The notes: a model not told the origin generated them from the letters alone. 47,318 bases of DNA from Thiomicrorhabdus sp041583835 (GCF_041583835.1 NZ_JBFHFC010000017.1:1-47318), one strand, 5' to 3'. Shown: positions 34,031 through 44,796, counted from the stretch's first letter. Made by a program: numbers and translations.

Positions 34031-36064
34031 ATGCATAGCCTTAACGAACGACAATATGAAGCGGTTATACACATAGAGACTCCAGCCCTGGTGCTGGCTG
34101 GCGCCGGTTCCGGAAAAACCCGCGTCATCACCGAAAAAATCGCCTACTTGATTCGTAAGCATGACTATAAAGCGCACAACATCTACGCCGTGACCTTTAC
34201 CAACAAATCCGCCAAGGAGATGAAGGAGCGTGTCACCAAACTTCTAAAAGATGAAAACACAAAAGGCTTGAACGTCTCGACCTTCCACAACTTGGGATTG
34301 AATATCCTTCGCCAGGAATACAAAGCACTGGGTTATAAGCCGAACTTTTCGATTATGGACGCAGCCGATAGCGGCCAGATCTTAAAAGAGTTAATGCACA
34401 AGCAATCACTCGACCCAGAAGTATTGGACGGTGTGCAATGGGACATATCCAACTGGAAAAATGCTCACATCGCGCCGCAGCAAGCACTGGAAAGTGCAGA
34501 AGACGCCCAACAACAGGCCCGCGCTATTTTGTACCAAGCCTATCAGAAACAGCTGCATGCTTACAATGCCGTGGATTTTGACGACCTGATCGGCCTGCCG
34601 GTAAAACTCTTCAATGAAAACCCGGACGTACTCGACAAATGGCAGAACAAGGTTCGCTATCTACTCGTGGATGAGTACCAAGACACCAACGCCTCGCAGT
34701 ACGAACTGGTAAAACAACTGGTCGGCATACAAGCACGTTTTACCGTGGTCGGTGACGACGATCAATCGATCTACGCCTGGCGTGGCGCCCAGCCGGAAAA
34801 CCTGGCGTTGCTGCAGGAAGACTTTCCGGCATTGAAACTGATCAAGTTGGAACAGAATTACCGCTCCAGCAACCGTATCCTGCAATCGGCCAACCAATTG
34901 ATCGCCAACAACCCACACGTATTCGAAAAAGCGTTATGGAGTGATATGGGATTGGGCGACCACATCCGAGTCATCGCCTGCGCCAACGAAAACCAGGAAG
35001 CGGAACGCGTGGTCTCGGAAATCATCGTCCATAAATTCAAACACCGCACCAAAAATAAAGATTACGCTATCCTGTACCGAGGCAATCACCAAGCCCGATT
35101 GATGGAACGCGCCCTCCGCGAACAGAACATTCCTTATGTAATTTCCGGCGGAAAGTCCTTTTTCGACCATGCCGAAATTAAGGACATCATGAGTTACTTG
35201 AAACTCATCGTAAATCCGGACGACGATGCCGCTTTCCTGCGAATCGTCAACACTCCACGTCGTGAAATCGGCGCCTCTACCCTGGAAAAACTGGCGACCT
35301 ACGCCACCGGACGCGGTATCAGTCTATTTGACGCCACACAAGAATTCGGTCTGACCAGCATCCTTTCGGACAAAGCCTTGAAACGTGTCCAGCATTTTGG
35401 ACAACAGCTTTTAGATTGGGTTCAAAAGGCCGATGCGGCCGAAGGTGAAGAGGTCGTTTCGTTTGTACGCCAGCTGATCGAGACCTTGGAATACGACAAC
35501 TGGATTCACGAAACCGCGAGTAACGTCAAAACTGCCGAACGCCGAATCAACAACGTGCGCGAACTGGTACTATGGATTGAACGCATCATCAAAAAAGCAA
35601 TTGAGGAAGACGGCGAAGAGAAGAAACTGCAAACCATCGTCACTCACATGACCTTGATGGATATGATGGAACGTAACGAATCCGAAAAGGAACACGACAT
35701 GGTCAGCTTGATGACCCTTCATGCTTCAAAAGGACTAGAGTTTCCGCATGTTTTCTTGATCGGCATGGAAGAAGAACTACTGCCTCATAAGCAAAACCTG
35801 GAATCTCCCGGTTTGGAAGAGGAGCGCCGTCTGGCTTACGTAGGAATTACCCGCGCCCAACAGACGCTGACCATGACATACGCTTCCAAACGACGTAAAT
35901 ACGGTGAAGACATGGCCTGCGAACCCAGCCGCTTTCTGGAAGAACTGCCTCAGGACATCCTCAAGTGGGAGGGTAAACCGGGACAAGTGATCAGCAAAGA
36001 GGAACATTTGGAAACGGGGAACGCCCACTTGGCGAATTTGAAATCGTTTCTCAAAAAAGATTAA
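34031..36064 (+). CDS. rep: ATP-dependent DNA helicase Rep
   Basis: A superfamily 1A 3'-5' helicase of 677 residues, close to the 673 of E. coli Rep. Walker A AGAGSGKT (23-30), VTFTNKSAKEMKER (motif Ia), LLVDEYQDTN (motif II), GDDDQSIYAWRGA (motif III), LEQNYRSS (motif IV), LMTLHASKGLEFPHVF (motif V) and EERRLAYVGITRA (motif VI) are all present. It removes proteins ahead of the replication fork. It stands alone or leads the alcohol dehydrogenase gene 46 bases on. Confidence 0.97.
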   Translation: MHSLNERQYEAVIHIETPALVLAGAGSGKTRVITEKIAYLIRKHDYKAHNIYAVTFTNKSAKEMKERVTKLLKDENTKGLNVSTFHNLGLNILRQEYKALGYKPNFSIMDAADSGQILKELMHKQSLDPEVLDGVQWDISNWKNAHIAPQQALESAEDAQQQARAILYQAYQKQLHAYNAVDFDDLIGLPVKLFNENPDVLDKWQNKVRYLLVDEYQDTNASQYELVKQLVGIQARFTVVGDDDQSIYAWRGAQPENLALLQEDFPALKLIKLEQNYRSSNRILQSANQLIANNPHVFEKALWSDMGLGDHIRVIACANENQEAERVVSEIIVHKFKHRTKNKDYAILYRGNHQARLMERALREQNIPYVISGGKSFFDHAEIKDIMSYLKLIVNPDDDAAFLRIVNTPRREIGASTLEKLATYATGRGISLFDATQEFGLTSILSDKALKRVQHFGQQLLDWVQKADAAEGEEVVSFVRQLIETLEYDNWIHETASNVKTAERRINNVRELVLWIERIIKKAIEEDGEEKKLQTIVTHMTLMDMMERNESEKEHDMVSLMTLHASKGLEFPHVFLIGMEEELLPHKQNLESPGLEEERRLAYVGITRAQQTLTMTYASKRRKYGEDMACEPSRFLEELPQDILKWEGKPGQVISKEEHLETGNAHLANLKSFLKKD

Positions 36065-36109
36065 ACTGCCTGATAAGTATTCATCCAAACCTATTTACGG
36101 ATTCACTTC

Positions 36110-37303
36110 ATGCCTCAAACCATTGCCCCGTTTCAATTCGCCCCCATGCCACACATTCATTTCGGCTGGGGAATCCGCCATCAGCTAATCGAACATTTGA
36201 AAACGAATTACCCGGGTCGAGTGGTTTTGATTACCGGAAACTTTTTAAGCAGACCCGGCGAGTTCGGACAAATCGTTCGCGACACGCTCATGGAAAACAA
36301 CCGGTTGGTTGACCACTTCACTGTGTCCGGAGAGCCCTCTCCCGATTTAGTCGACTATATCGTCAGCCAATGCAAAACGGATACCGAAGCGGTCATCGGC
36401 ATCGGCGGCGGCAGCGTTCTAGACGCCGCTAAAGCGATTGCCGGCTTGATTCCCAGCCAAACCTCGGTCATGGACTATTTGGAAGGCGTTGGCTCGGGAA
36501 AAGCGTTTGACGTCGACACCTGCCCGTTTATAGCCGTACCGACCACGGCTGGAACCGGCAGCGAAACCACAAAAAACGCCGTCCTGTCCCGCTTAGGGGA
36601 ATTCAAAAAATCCTTTCGCAGTGACAAGCTACTGGCCAAAGAAGCCTGGCTGGATCCGGAACTGTTGCTAAGCTGCCCTAGAGATATACTTTATGCAACC
36701 GGCATGGATGCGTTCACGCAACTGCTTGAGTCCTACACCACTCTCAAACCCAACCCGATTACCGATGCACTTGCTTGGCAAGGCATGACCCTATTCAAGG
36801 GGGCGTTCGAAGCGATCGAAAGCGATGACGAAGATCAACGCCAACAAGGTTATAGCCATTTAATGCTGGCCGCGTCACTTTCCGGAACAACACTTGCCAA
36901 TGCCGGACTTGGAGCCGTTCACGGATTGGCCGGTCCGATCGGCGCCTTCTTTGAAGCCCCTCACGGGATCGTCTGCGCTAAATTACTGGCGCCAATCACC
37001 GAGATGAATATCGAAACACTTCAACAACAAGAATCGAATCAAAGCAGGCAAACGCTCGATAAATATTCTCAAATCGCTCGATTACTCAATCCCGACATAA
37101 AAAATGGCCATGAATTAACCGGATTAGTGGAACAACTTAAACAATATGCGCTGACTTATACACCACAAGGTTTGAGTGAATTTGGACTGTCCCGGGAAAA
37201 TATAGCACCTGTCATTCAAAGCTGTCGAAGCGGAAGTATGCTTGGTAATCCGGTAGTATTAAGCGATAGTCAATTGCACAAAGCAATAACCCTCGTGTTA
37301 TAA
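36110..37303 (+). CDS. iron-containing alcohol dehydrogenase
   Basis: A 397-residue group III alcohol dehydrogenase using NAD(P)H. IGIGGGSVLDAAKAIA (about 96-111) binds the cofactor, GMDAFTQLLESY supplies the metal-binding Asp and His/Gln region, and AVHGLAGPIGAFFEAPHG supplies two histidines that bind the iron. The substrate cannot be predicted within this broad family. It follows rep by 46 bases on the same strand, and the next gene is 154 bases away. Confidence 0.92.
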   Translation: MPQTIAPFQFAPMPHIHFGWGIRHQLIEHLKTNYPGRVVLITGNFLSRPGEFGQIVRDTLMENNRLVDHFTVSGEPSPDLVDYIVSQCKTDTEAVIGIGGGSVLDAAKAIAGLIPSQTSVMDYLEGVGSGKAFDVDTCPFIAVPTTAGTGSETTKNAVLSRLGEFKKSFRSDKLLAKEAWLDPELLLSCPRDILYATGMDAFTQLLESYTTLKPNPITDALAWQGMTLFKGAFEAIESDDEDQRQQGYSHLMLAASLSGTTLANAGLGAVHGLAGPIGAFFEAPHGIVCAKLLAPITEMNIETLQQQESNQSRQTLDKYSQIARLLNPDIKNGHELTGLVEQLKQYALTYTPQGLSEFGLSRENIAPVIQSCRSGSMLGNPVVLSDSQLHKAITLVL

Positions 37304-37456
37304 AAGAATTTATTTAGTCTTCTTAAAATATTTGCGTTAGAATGATTCGAAGTAATGAGATACGCATTTTTGACAGAACGTATAATTTCGCATACATTTA
37401 ACGCTGATATTCTATCGAACACTAAAAAATAACCCACAAAATCCCCGGAGCTAGCC

Positions 37457-38386
37457 ATGATACGCTTTCCAAACCAGTCAAAATTTTGCCTAATGCTTAT
37501 CCTCGCTTTTATGGCCGGGGTAAGTGGTTGTTCAACTACAGAAGAAACTAAAGAATACCCGTCGGATGCTATAGAAGTTCTATATAAAGACGATCCTAAC
37601 GCAGTTCAAAAGCAATATAAAGATTTGGACCAAGACGGCGTCCCTGACAAGCTAGACCATTGCCAAAACACCAAACTTGGCATCCAGGTAAACTCGTTTG
37701 GATGTGAGTTAGACAGTGATGGTGACGGCGTTTATGATAAAGACGACCAATGCCCGGGCACACCGCCGGGAGTAAAAGTAAATTCAATGGGCTGCGAACC
37801 GGACGATGACCGTGACGGTGTTGCAAACTCAATCGACCTTTGTCCCGACACGCCTCTAGGAACACCGGTAGACGAAAAAGGCTGCCCTTTGGACATGGAT
37901 GAAGACCGTGACGGAGTCTTTAACGACGATGACCAATGCCCTGGCACGCCTCCAGGCGTGAAAGTTAACAAATACGGCTGTAAACCCGAAGTCCTTGTTT
38001 TAAGTAATATCGTTTTCGATACAAATTCTTCGGAAATTCGAAACGATCAAGCTAGTGTTCTGAAACAGAATGCGAGTCGCTTAAAAACACTGAAAAGCAC
38101 TGAAGTCATCTTAGTAACCGGTCACACTGACAGCATGGGTAAACAGAGTTACAACCTATGGCTTTCATGGCGTCGTGCTGACAGTGCTAAGGAATTCTTA
38201 CTGAAAGCAATGCACCTTAAAGACGATCAACTTTATATCCTTGGTAAAGGTGAAGATGCTCCGATCGCTGACAATGCAACAGCAGAAGGTAGACAGACAA
38301 ACCGCCGCATTGAACTTAAAGTGATTCCTAGAAGTGACGTGCCAGATGCTGCGACTACCCGCATACCTGCAAAATTTGAAAAGTAA
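37457..38386 (+). CDS. OmpA-family lipoprotein with thrombospondin type 3 repeats
   Basis: A 309-residue lipoprotein: the lipobox VSGC places Cys25 at the lipidation site. Residues about 53-178 contain four Asp-rich repeats (DLDQDGVPD, DSDGDGVYD, DDDRDGVAN, DEDRDGVFN), each followed by a Cys-containing turn; such thrombospondin type 3 repeats bind calcium. The C-terminal OmpA domain (about 185-295: FDTNSSEIRND, GHTDSMGK, NLWLSWRRADSAKEFL, RQTNRRIEL) binds peptidoglycan. It precedes the lap genes and may anchor surface structures of the same module. Confidence 0.88.
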   Translation: MIRFPNQSKFCLMLILAFMAGVSGCSTTEETKEYPSDAIEVLYKDDPNAVQKQYKDLDQDGVPDKLDHCQNTKLGIQVNSFGCELDSDGDGVYDKDDQCPGTPPGVKVNSMGCEPDDDRDGVANSIDLCPDTPLGTPVDEKGCPLDMDEDRDGVFNDDDQCPGTPPGVKVNKYGCKPEVLVLSNIVFDTNSSEIRNDQASVLKQNASRLKTLKSTEVILVTGHTDSMGKQSYNLWLSWRRADSAKEFLLKAMHLKDDQLYILGKGEDAPIADNATAEGRQTNRRIELKVIPRSDVPDAATTRIPAKFEK

Positions 38387-38451
38387 TGCAATTGTAAAAG
38401 CATTCAAATTTAAATACAGGCTCAATAACCTAATCCCCAAAAAGGCATCTT

Positions 38452-39111
38452 ATGACCACTGGGGTTAGGTTCCTATCCATATTAGCTATAGGCCTGGTCA
38501 CAGGCCTTCTTAGCGCCAACGTAGAAAGCCCGTCACGGGTTTTTACCGAAGAGCAACTTGCGCAAGCAAGCCAAAAATATGGCCTTCTCGCCAAAAGGCG
38601 ATTAATTGCGTGGCAAAAACTGGTAGACGAAAATATCGGCCTTCCGGAAAAAACCGCTCTCAAGGCAGTCAATGACTTTTTCAACCAAGCACAGTTTGTC
38701 TCCGATCAAATTCACTGGAAACAAAGCGACTATTGGGCGACGCCCATTGAGTTCCTGGGAACGGATGCCGGCGATTGCGAAGACTACGTTATTGCCAAGT
38801 ACTTCACACTTAAAGCCATTGGAATCCCTGAAAGCAAGCTCTATTTGACCTACGTTAAGGCAATCCGCCTTAATCAGGCCCACATGGTCTTAACCTATTT
38901 TGAAACGCCTAAGTCCATCCCGCTGGTCTTAGACAACATAAACAAACGTATTTTCCCGGCAACGAAACGTAACGACCTGGTACCGATCTACAGCTTCAAC
39001 GGTGACGGCCTCTGGCTGTCCAAACAACGCGGCAAAGGGAAAGAAGTCAAAGGCGGCACTCAGCGCTTGAAAAAGTGGAATATTCTACTGAAAAAGCTGG
39101 AAAATAATTAA
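38452..39111 (+). CDS. lapG: LapG-type periplasmic cysteine protease
   Basis: A 219-residue transglutaminase-like protease that cuts the N-terminus of a large surface adhesin and so releases the cell from a biofilm. The catalytic triad is Cys109 in GDCEDY, His144 in AHMVL and Asp161 in LDNI. The N-terminal signal is about 5-22, and the active-site region also has the TDAGD calcium-binding stretch (Asp105, Asp108). It is followed 50 bases later by lapD, its inhibitor and receptor. Confidence 0.9.
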   Translation: MTTGVRFLSILAIGLVTGLLSANVESPSRVFTEEQLAQASQKYGLLAKRRLIAWQKLVDENIGLPEKTALKAVNDFFNQAQFVSDQIHWKQSDYWATPIEFLGTDAGDCEDYVIAKYFTLKAIGIPESKLYLTYVKAIRLNQAHMVLTYFETPKSIPLVLDNINKRIFPATKRNDLVPIYSFNGDGLWLSKQRGKGKEVKGGTQRLKKWNILLKKLENN

Positions 39112-39161
39112 ACGTACTCTCATACAATATTGAGTGATATCTGGATAGAAAGGAAACATAT

Positions 39162-41108
39162 ATGAGCTTAAATAAACAGATGATGATCTTTATCGCATCC
39201 ATGCTTTTGATCTTACTCATTGGTACATTTGCGCTTAACCTTTCAAATACCAAAAACTTTCTTCAGGATCAGTTAAGCTCGCACGCTCAAGATACGGCCA
39301 CCTCTTTAGGCTTATCGTTAAGCAGTAACGCCGATCCGGACGATCTCTCCACCATGGAAACCATGATCAATGCGGTATTCGATCGAGGGTATTATTCAAA
39401 TATCACCCTAACGGACATGGATGGCAACCTACTTTACGAGCGCATCAATCCAAAAGAGATGGAAGCCGTTCCGGCTTGGTTTATTCATACAATCGACTTA
39501 AATGCACCTCCCGCCGAAGCCGTCGTTCAATCGGGCTGGATACCTACGGGCACCTTAACAGTCACCAGTCATGCCGGTTATGCTTATATTGAACTCTGGA
39601 AAGCCTTTATCAATCTCTCTACGTGGTTCGCACTCGCGGCCCTCATTGCTATTTTGATTATCGTCACGGCTCTTAAGCTTATGCTTAAGCCACTAAAACA
39701 GATGGAAAAACAAGCGGAAGCAATCGTTAAAAAAGAGTATCTAGTACAAGAGCACCTGCCGAATACCATTGAGTTCAGGCAAGTCGTCGTTGCTATGAAT
39801 GCGATGGTTCAAAAAATGAAAGAAGTCTTTGAACGCGACGCAAAAACGGCTGAAAAGCTGCAAAAAATGGCCTACCAGGATAACGTAACGGGCCTAAGTA
39901 ACCGTCGTCATTTTGAAATGATTGTCGACAGCCTGCTTGACCCCAAAGAAGATGCAACGCCCGGTTTTATCTCGTTAATTCGAATTCAAGGTTTAAAAGA
40001 ATTAAATGATCAATTCGGCTATCTCATCGGTGACCAACTTGTTAAAAACATCGCTGACAGCTTACAGAGCAAGCTATCCTCACCGGAAGCGTTATTTGCC
40101 AGATTAAACGGTACGGAGCTCGTCGTTATCAACCCTTCCGATACACAAGAAAAAATCCGTTTGGGGCTTGAGGCAATTCCACAAAATGTATCCGACTGCT
40201 TGAGTAAACTCAATGCCGATAAAACACTTGTCACCGTTTCTATGGCGTTTATGGATTACCATCCTGGCGACAGCAGAGGGAAGCTTTTATCATCGCTGGA
40301 CTATGCCGTTGTCCAAGCAAGCGAACAACAGCAAAATACTCCATTCTATTACTCTGACCAAGCTCAAGAAGGCAAGCAAAACTCTATCTGGAACGATTTG
40401 ATCGACAAAGCCATCCAAGAAGAACGCTTCTTGCTGTACCAACAAAACACTTACTCTTTAGCCCAAAAGATCAATGACAAAGAAATATTAGTTCGCCTTC
40501 GAGATATCGACGGCTCCATTCATTCGGCAGGCTATTTCATGCCGGCGATCGAACAGCTTGGCAAAATGGCCGAGCTTGACAAACTGGTCGTCAAACTCGT
40601 GTTTAAACACCTTAAACAAGGCAGAGTCAATCATCGCCTATCCGTTAACCTGACCCGGTCGATCATCCAAAACCAAGAGTTACAGAATTGGCTTTTGGAT
40701 ACATTGAAAGCATCAAGTGAATATTGCGGAAACTTGTCATTTGAATTAACCGAAAGATTGATTTCTGAATCCCCGGAAACAACCCTTGCTTTCATGAAAA
40801 AACTGAAAGAGTTTGGAATCGCAATCGGGATAGACAACTTCGGAAGCCGCTTTGCCAATTTCCGCTTGCTTCAAGAACTTCAGCCGGATTTCGTCAAACT
40901 GGATTCCGCGTTCAGTAAAGCAATTGAAAACGACGAACAGACACGTTCTTATGTTTCGAGTTTGTGCGAGATGGCAAACAGTCTGGATATCAAGGTCATT
41001 GCCATGGCGATTGAAAACCAAACCCAACTTGAGTCCTTTACGGAATTGGGCGTTCCTCTCTTCCAGGGATATTTTTACGGTGCTCCAACACCTTTAACCA
41101 TCGAATAA
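39162..41108 (+). CDS. lapD: LapD-type c-di-GMP receptor (degenerate GGDEF-EAL)
   Basis: An inner-membrane protein of 648 residues. Helices at 7-25 and 150-172 bracket the periplasmic output domain with Trp126 in SGWIPTG, the residue that grips LapG in Pseudomonas. A HAMP linker, GGDEF-like and EAL-like domains follow. The GGDEF motif is changed to NGTEL and EAL to KEILVR, and DDFG is DNFGS, so neither synthesis nor breakdown of c-di-GMP is expected; the protein should only bind it. High c-di-GMP makes such a protein hold LapG. It has AAGGAAA before the ATG. Confidence 0.9.
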   Translation: MSLNKQMMIFIASMLLILLIGTFALNLSNTKNFLQDQLSSHAQDTATSLGLSLSSNADPDDLSTMETMINAVFDRGYYSNITLTDMDGNLLYERINPKEMEAVPAWFIHTIDLNAPPAEAVVQSGWIPTGTLTVTSHAGYAYIELWKAFINLSTWFALAALIAILIIVTALKLMLKPLKQMEKQAEAIVKKEYLVQEHLPNTIEFRQVVVAMNAMVQKMKEVFERDAKTAEKLQKMAYQDNVTGLSNRRHFEMIVDSLLDPKEDATPGFISLIRIQGLKELNDQFGYLIGDQLVKNIADSLQSKLSSPEALFARLNGTELVVINPSDTQEKIRLGLEAIPQNVSDCLSKLNADKTLVTVSMAFMDYHPGDSRGKLLSSLDYAVVQASEQQQNTPFYYSDQAQEGKQNSIWNDLIDKAIQEERFLLYQQNTYSLAQKINDKEILVRLRDIDGSIHSAGYFMPAIEQLGKMAELDKLVVKLVFKHLKQGRVNHRLSVNLTRSIIQNQELQNWLLDTLKASSEYCGNLSFELTERLISESPETTLAFMKKLKEFGIAIGIDNFGSRFANFRLLQELQPDFVKLDSAFSKAIENDEQTRSYVSSLCEMANSLDIKVIAMAIENQTQLESFTELGVPLFQGYFYGAPTPLTIE

Positions 41109-41236
41109 CTTTATTAATCAATAACATTAAAAACAACATCACTGAAAAAAACGGCTTTATAACCATTGAATTATTAAGTAGTCTCATATAAAGTCACGGA
41201 TGTTGTGAATATTACTAACAGGATACTAAAAAAACA

Positions 41237-43435
41237 ATGACTGTCAGCTCCACACCCAGTGCTTTCACGGACAACGAAGACATGAATCCAAAGTCTGGCA
41301 CATCGTTTAATGGTATCAACAGCCCCCTCCTGGATTGTTTGGTTATCTATAGTAAGTTAAATAGAAACCCTCTATCTAAAGACTCTTTAACAGCCGGCCT
41401 CCCCATTCAGGACGAAACGATCACACCGGAACTATTCAAACGTGCCGCCGCCCGCGCCGGGTTGGCAGCAAGTTTTAAAGAGAAACGTCTTGGAGAAATT
41501 TCGAATTTAGTTCTGCCTTGCATCCTGTTACTCAAGGATAACCAAGCTTGTCTACTCGAAAAAATCGACTTTGAAAATCAGCAAGCCACCTTGATTTTCC
41601 CCGACAGCGAAGAAGGCAGTACGGAAGTAAGCCTTGAAACCTTACAAGAAGACTACATCGGCTATGTCATTTACCTGACGCAAAAAACCTTCCATGAAAA
41701 CCATGAAGAGAGTTTAATCGGATTCAAGAAAGGACATTGGTTTTGGAGCACTCTTTGGTCTGCACGATCGATTTACCGAGACGTACTCATCGCATCCATC
41801 GTAATCAACTTTTTCATACTGGCAAACCCGCTGTTTGTCATGAACGTCTATGACCGAATCGTTCCAAATAATGCCATTGAATCCCTGTGGGTCTTAGCGA
41901 TCGGCGTCAGCGTCGTTTACATGTTCGACATCGTCCTCAAGTTCTTACGTTCTTATTTCTTGGAAGTTGCCGGGAAAAAAGGCGATGTACTAATGTCGGC
42001 AAAACTCTTTGAACAAACCCTTGGGCTGACAATGGCAAACCGCGGGGGAAGCATTGGGGCTTTTGCCAACAACCTTCGCGAGTTCGACAGTATCCGTAAC
42101 TTTTTTACTTCCGGGACCATTGCGTCTCTAGTCGACCTGCCATTTGTCATTATTTTCTTATCGGTCATTTTTTACATTGCTGGCAGCATCGTCCTGGTTC
42201 CAATCGCCATCATTTTGATTATCCTCATCTACAGTTTCATTCTAAAAAACCCGATTCAACGTAGCATCGAGGCCTCCTATGAAGCTTCGAGTCAAAAGAA
42301 TGCCGTTCTTATCGAAACCCTAACTGCTATCGAAACCATCAAAGCGTTAGGCGTCGAAGCCCACTCTCAATGGAAATGGGAACAGGCCGTCGGTGAAATC
42401 GCCCGAGCCAGCATTCGTTCAAAAATGCTACAAAGTTCGATTGGCCGAATGACCGGTTTCATGCAACAAATGAGCACGGTCGTCATCGTCTTATCGGGTG
42501 TATATCTCATTAAAGAGGGTGATCTCACTATGGGGGGATTAATCGCCACGGTTATGATCAGTCAAAGAGCGATCGGACCCATGGGTCAGTTCGCCAGCCT
42601 CACTTCGTCATATCAACAAACTAAAGTTGCGCTCACCACGCTCAACGAATTGATGAAAAAAGAAATTGAACGCCCTGACAATAAACGCTTCATTCAACAC
42701 CCTCATTTTGAAGGTTCAATCGAGTTTATCGATGTCAGCTTCACTTATCCGGGCGAAAGCAAACCGGCACTGAACCATGTCAGTTTTAAAATCCGGCCTG
42801 GAGAAAAAGTGGGCGTTATCGGCCGCATAGGTTCGGGAAAATCAACCATAGAAAAGCTCATTTTAGGTTTTTATAAACCAACTGAGGGGAGCATATTGAT
42901 CGACGGCATTGATATTACCCAATTAGATCCTGCTGAATTACGACGCAATATAAACTACGTTCCCCAAGAAGTTACGCTTTTCAGCGGTGATGTTCGAGAC
43001 AATATTGCATATAGAGCGCCATACATTGAGGATGATGTCATTCTTAAAGCGGCTCGTCTTGCCGGCGTTGACGATTTTGTTAAGCAACACCCTTCCGGAT
43101 ACAGCTTAAAAATTAACGAAGGCGGAAGTTCATTGTCAGGTGGACAACGCCAAAGTATCGGGGTTGCACGGGCACTACTTCTTGAGGCCCCCATTTACCT
43201 ATTTGACGAGCCGACCAATTCATTAGATGCAAAATCCGAACAGATCATGATTGACCGTCTGAAGAAAGGCACCATCCAAAATACCACTATCGTAGTCACG
43301 CATAAAATGAGTTTACTACAATTAACAGACCGTTTAATGGTGCTTGATGGCGGTAAAGTCATTGCCGACGGCGAAAAGAAAACTGTACTGGAAGCATTAA
43401 AAACAGGCAGAATTAACAAAAGCAATCCAACATGA
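41237..43435 (+). CDS. lapB: type I secretion ABC transporter (LapB-like)
   Basis: A 732-residue exporter: an N-terminal C39-like domain (about 25-150) without the peptidase catalytic cysteine-histidine pair, as in RTX adhesin and haemolysin systems; five to six membrane helices (about 180-460); and an ATPase with Walker A GRIGSGKST (529-537), signature LSGGQRQ (633-639) and Walker B IYLFDEPTN. It pairs with the HlyD-type adaptor, whose ATG overlaps its stop (ATGA), and with the TolC-like gene to push a large adhesin out of the cell. The adhesin gene is not in this window. Confidence 0.92.
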   Translation: MTVSSTPSAFTDNEDMNPKSGTSFNGINSPLLDCLVIYSKLNRNPLSKDSLTAGLPIQDETITPELFKRAAARAGLAASFKEKRLGEISNLVLPCILLLKDNQACLLEKIDFENQQATLIFPDSEEGSTEVSLETLQEDYIGYVIYLTQKTFHENHEESLIGFKKGHWFWSTLWSARSIYRDVLIASIVINFFILANPLFVMNVYDRIVPNNAIESLWVLAIGVSVVYMFDIVLKFLRSYFLEVAGKKGDVLMSAKLFEQTLGLTMANRGGSIGAFANNLREFDSIRNFFTSGTIASLVDLPFVIIFLSVIFYIAGSIVLVPIAIILIILIYSFILKNPIQRSIEASYEASSQKNAVLIETLTAIETIKALGVEAHSQWKWEQAVGEIARASIRSKMLQSSIGRMTGFMQQMSTVVIVLSGVYLIKEGDLTMGGLIATVMISQRAIGPMGQFASLTSSYQQTKVALTTLNELMKKEIERPDNKRFIQHPHFEGSIEFIDVSFTYPGESKPALNHVSFKIRPGEKVGVIGRIGSGKSTIEKLILGFYKPTEGSILIDGIDITQLDPAELRRNINYVPQEVTLFSGDVRDNIAYRAPYIEDDVILKAARLAGVDDFVKQHPSGYSLKINEGGSSLSGGQRQSIGVARALLLEAPIYLFDEPTNSLDAKSEQIMIDRLKKGTIQNTTIVVTHKMSLLQLTDRLMVLDGGKVIADGEKKTVLEALKTGRINKSNPT

Positions 43436-44796
43436 ACGACAAACACGAACCCAAAACCATGATTAAACCCAATAAGAAATCGAATCAGCAGGATTTAGAG
43501 TTCATGTCGAGCTTAAGCCAGGCTGCATTGGAAAAACCGACTAAAAAATCACAACTGGTCGTCTGGGTTATTCTTCTTGTTGTCATCTGGTTGATCACTT
43601 GGGCAAACTATGCCGAACTCGATAAAATCGTTCGCGGGGAAGGTAAAGTTGTACCTTCTACTAAAATCCAAATCATCCAAAACCTTGAAGGCGGCATTGT
43701 AGAAGACATATTTTTCCAGCCCGGCGATAAAGTAAGAAAAGGCGATACGCTCATCAAGCTGGACAATACCCAGTTTGCCAGCTCGTTTGGCGAAAGTAGA
43801 ATCCGTGCCATGCAATTAAAAGCGCAGGCTCAACGTTTGGAAGCGGAAGCCTTCGGCAGCCAATTCAAGCCTGAGAAAGACTTGGAAGACCCTGTGATGC
43901 AAGCCTTGATTAACCGTGAATACAACTTATATCAATCGCGTCAACAGCAGCTGAAAACCAGCGATTCGATCTTAGCCGCTCAAATCGAACAACACAAAAT
44001 CGATCTACAAGAAGCGTACAGCCAAAAAATACAACTAACACGCTCGCACACTCTGTTAACAAGGGAAATCAACATGCTAAAACCCTTGGTCAAACAGGGC
44101 ATTGCATCTGAAGTCGACCTATTGAAAACACAACGCGAAGAAAACGACGCCCTCACCAAATTGAAAACCACTAATAACTCGATACCTCGTCTGCAATCAA
44201 TCATTACGGAAGCGGAAAATAAACGCAAACAAGCTAAAGAAGAGTTTATGAACAAAGCGCACCAAGATCTCAATGATGTGCTTGCGGAAATGAGCCAGAT
44301 TGAACAGTCGAATACGGCACTAGAAGACCGTGTAAGCCGTACTTCGATAAGATCTCCCGTCAACGGGATTATAAAACAGATTTTAGTTAATACGATCGGC
44401 GGCGTCGTTCAACCCGGAAGCGACATTGTCGAAATCGTACCTGATGACGACCGTTTGGTTCTGGAAACCAAAATCCTGCCGGCTGACATCGGGTTCGTCT
44501 ACCCGGGCTTGAAAGCCAAGGTCAAATTCACCGCCTATGATTTCGCAATCTATGGTGGTTTGGAGGGGATTGTTACTCGAATTTCCGCCGATACCATCAC
44601 CGACGAAGAAGGTAAAAGCTTCTACATTGCAAGAATACAAACCGTTAACAACCATTTGGGAACCAAACAGAATCCACTGTATTTATTACCTGGGATGACG
44701 GCTAGTGTGGACATTGTAGTAGGAAAACATACTGTGCTTGATTACATTCTGAAACCGATTATAAAAGCCAGAGATCTGGCCTTAAGAGAATCCTGA
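43432..44796 (+). CDS. lapC: HlyD-family membrane fusion protein (LapC-like)
   Basis: A 454-residue periplasmic adaptor with one N-terminal membrane helix (about 42-62), a lipoyl/barrel-sandwich half (QNLEGGIVEDIFFQPGDKVRKGDTL), a long coiled coil (about 120-290) that reaches toward the outer-membrane channel, and the second half with RSPVNGIIKQI and a beta barrel. It overlaps lapB by four bases, so both are made in step. The C-terminus ends IIKARDLALRES like other HlyD adaptors of this type. Confidence 0.92.
   Translation: MNDKHEPKTMIKPNKKSNQQDLEFMSSLSQAALEKPTKKSQLVVWVILLVVIWLITWANYAELDKIVRGEGKVVPSTKIQIIQNLEGGIVEDIFFQPGDKVRKGDTLIKLDNTQFASSFGESRIRAMQLKAQAQRLEAEAFGSQFKPEKDLEDPVMQALINREYNLYQSRQQQLKTSDSILAAQIEQHKIDLQEAYSQKIQLTRSHTLLTREINMLKPLVKQGIASEVDLLKTQREENDALTKLKTTNNSIPRLQSIITEAENKRKQAKEEFMNKAHQDLNDVLAEMSQIEQSNTALEDRVSRTSIRSPVNGIIKQILVNTIGGVVQPGSDIVEIVPDDDRLVLETKILPADIGFVYPGLKAKVKFTAYDFAIYGGLEGIVTRISADTITDEEGKSFYIARIQTVNNHLGTKQNPLYLLPGMTASVDIVVGKHTVLDYILKPIIKARDLALRES

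Noticed and set aside
37640..37985. Repetitive DNA in the OmpA lipoprotein gene
   Set aside because: The repeats follow codon boundaries and encode thrombospondin type 3 calcium loops, so it is protein repetition and not a separate DNA element.
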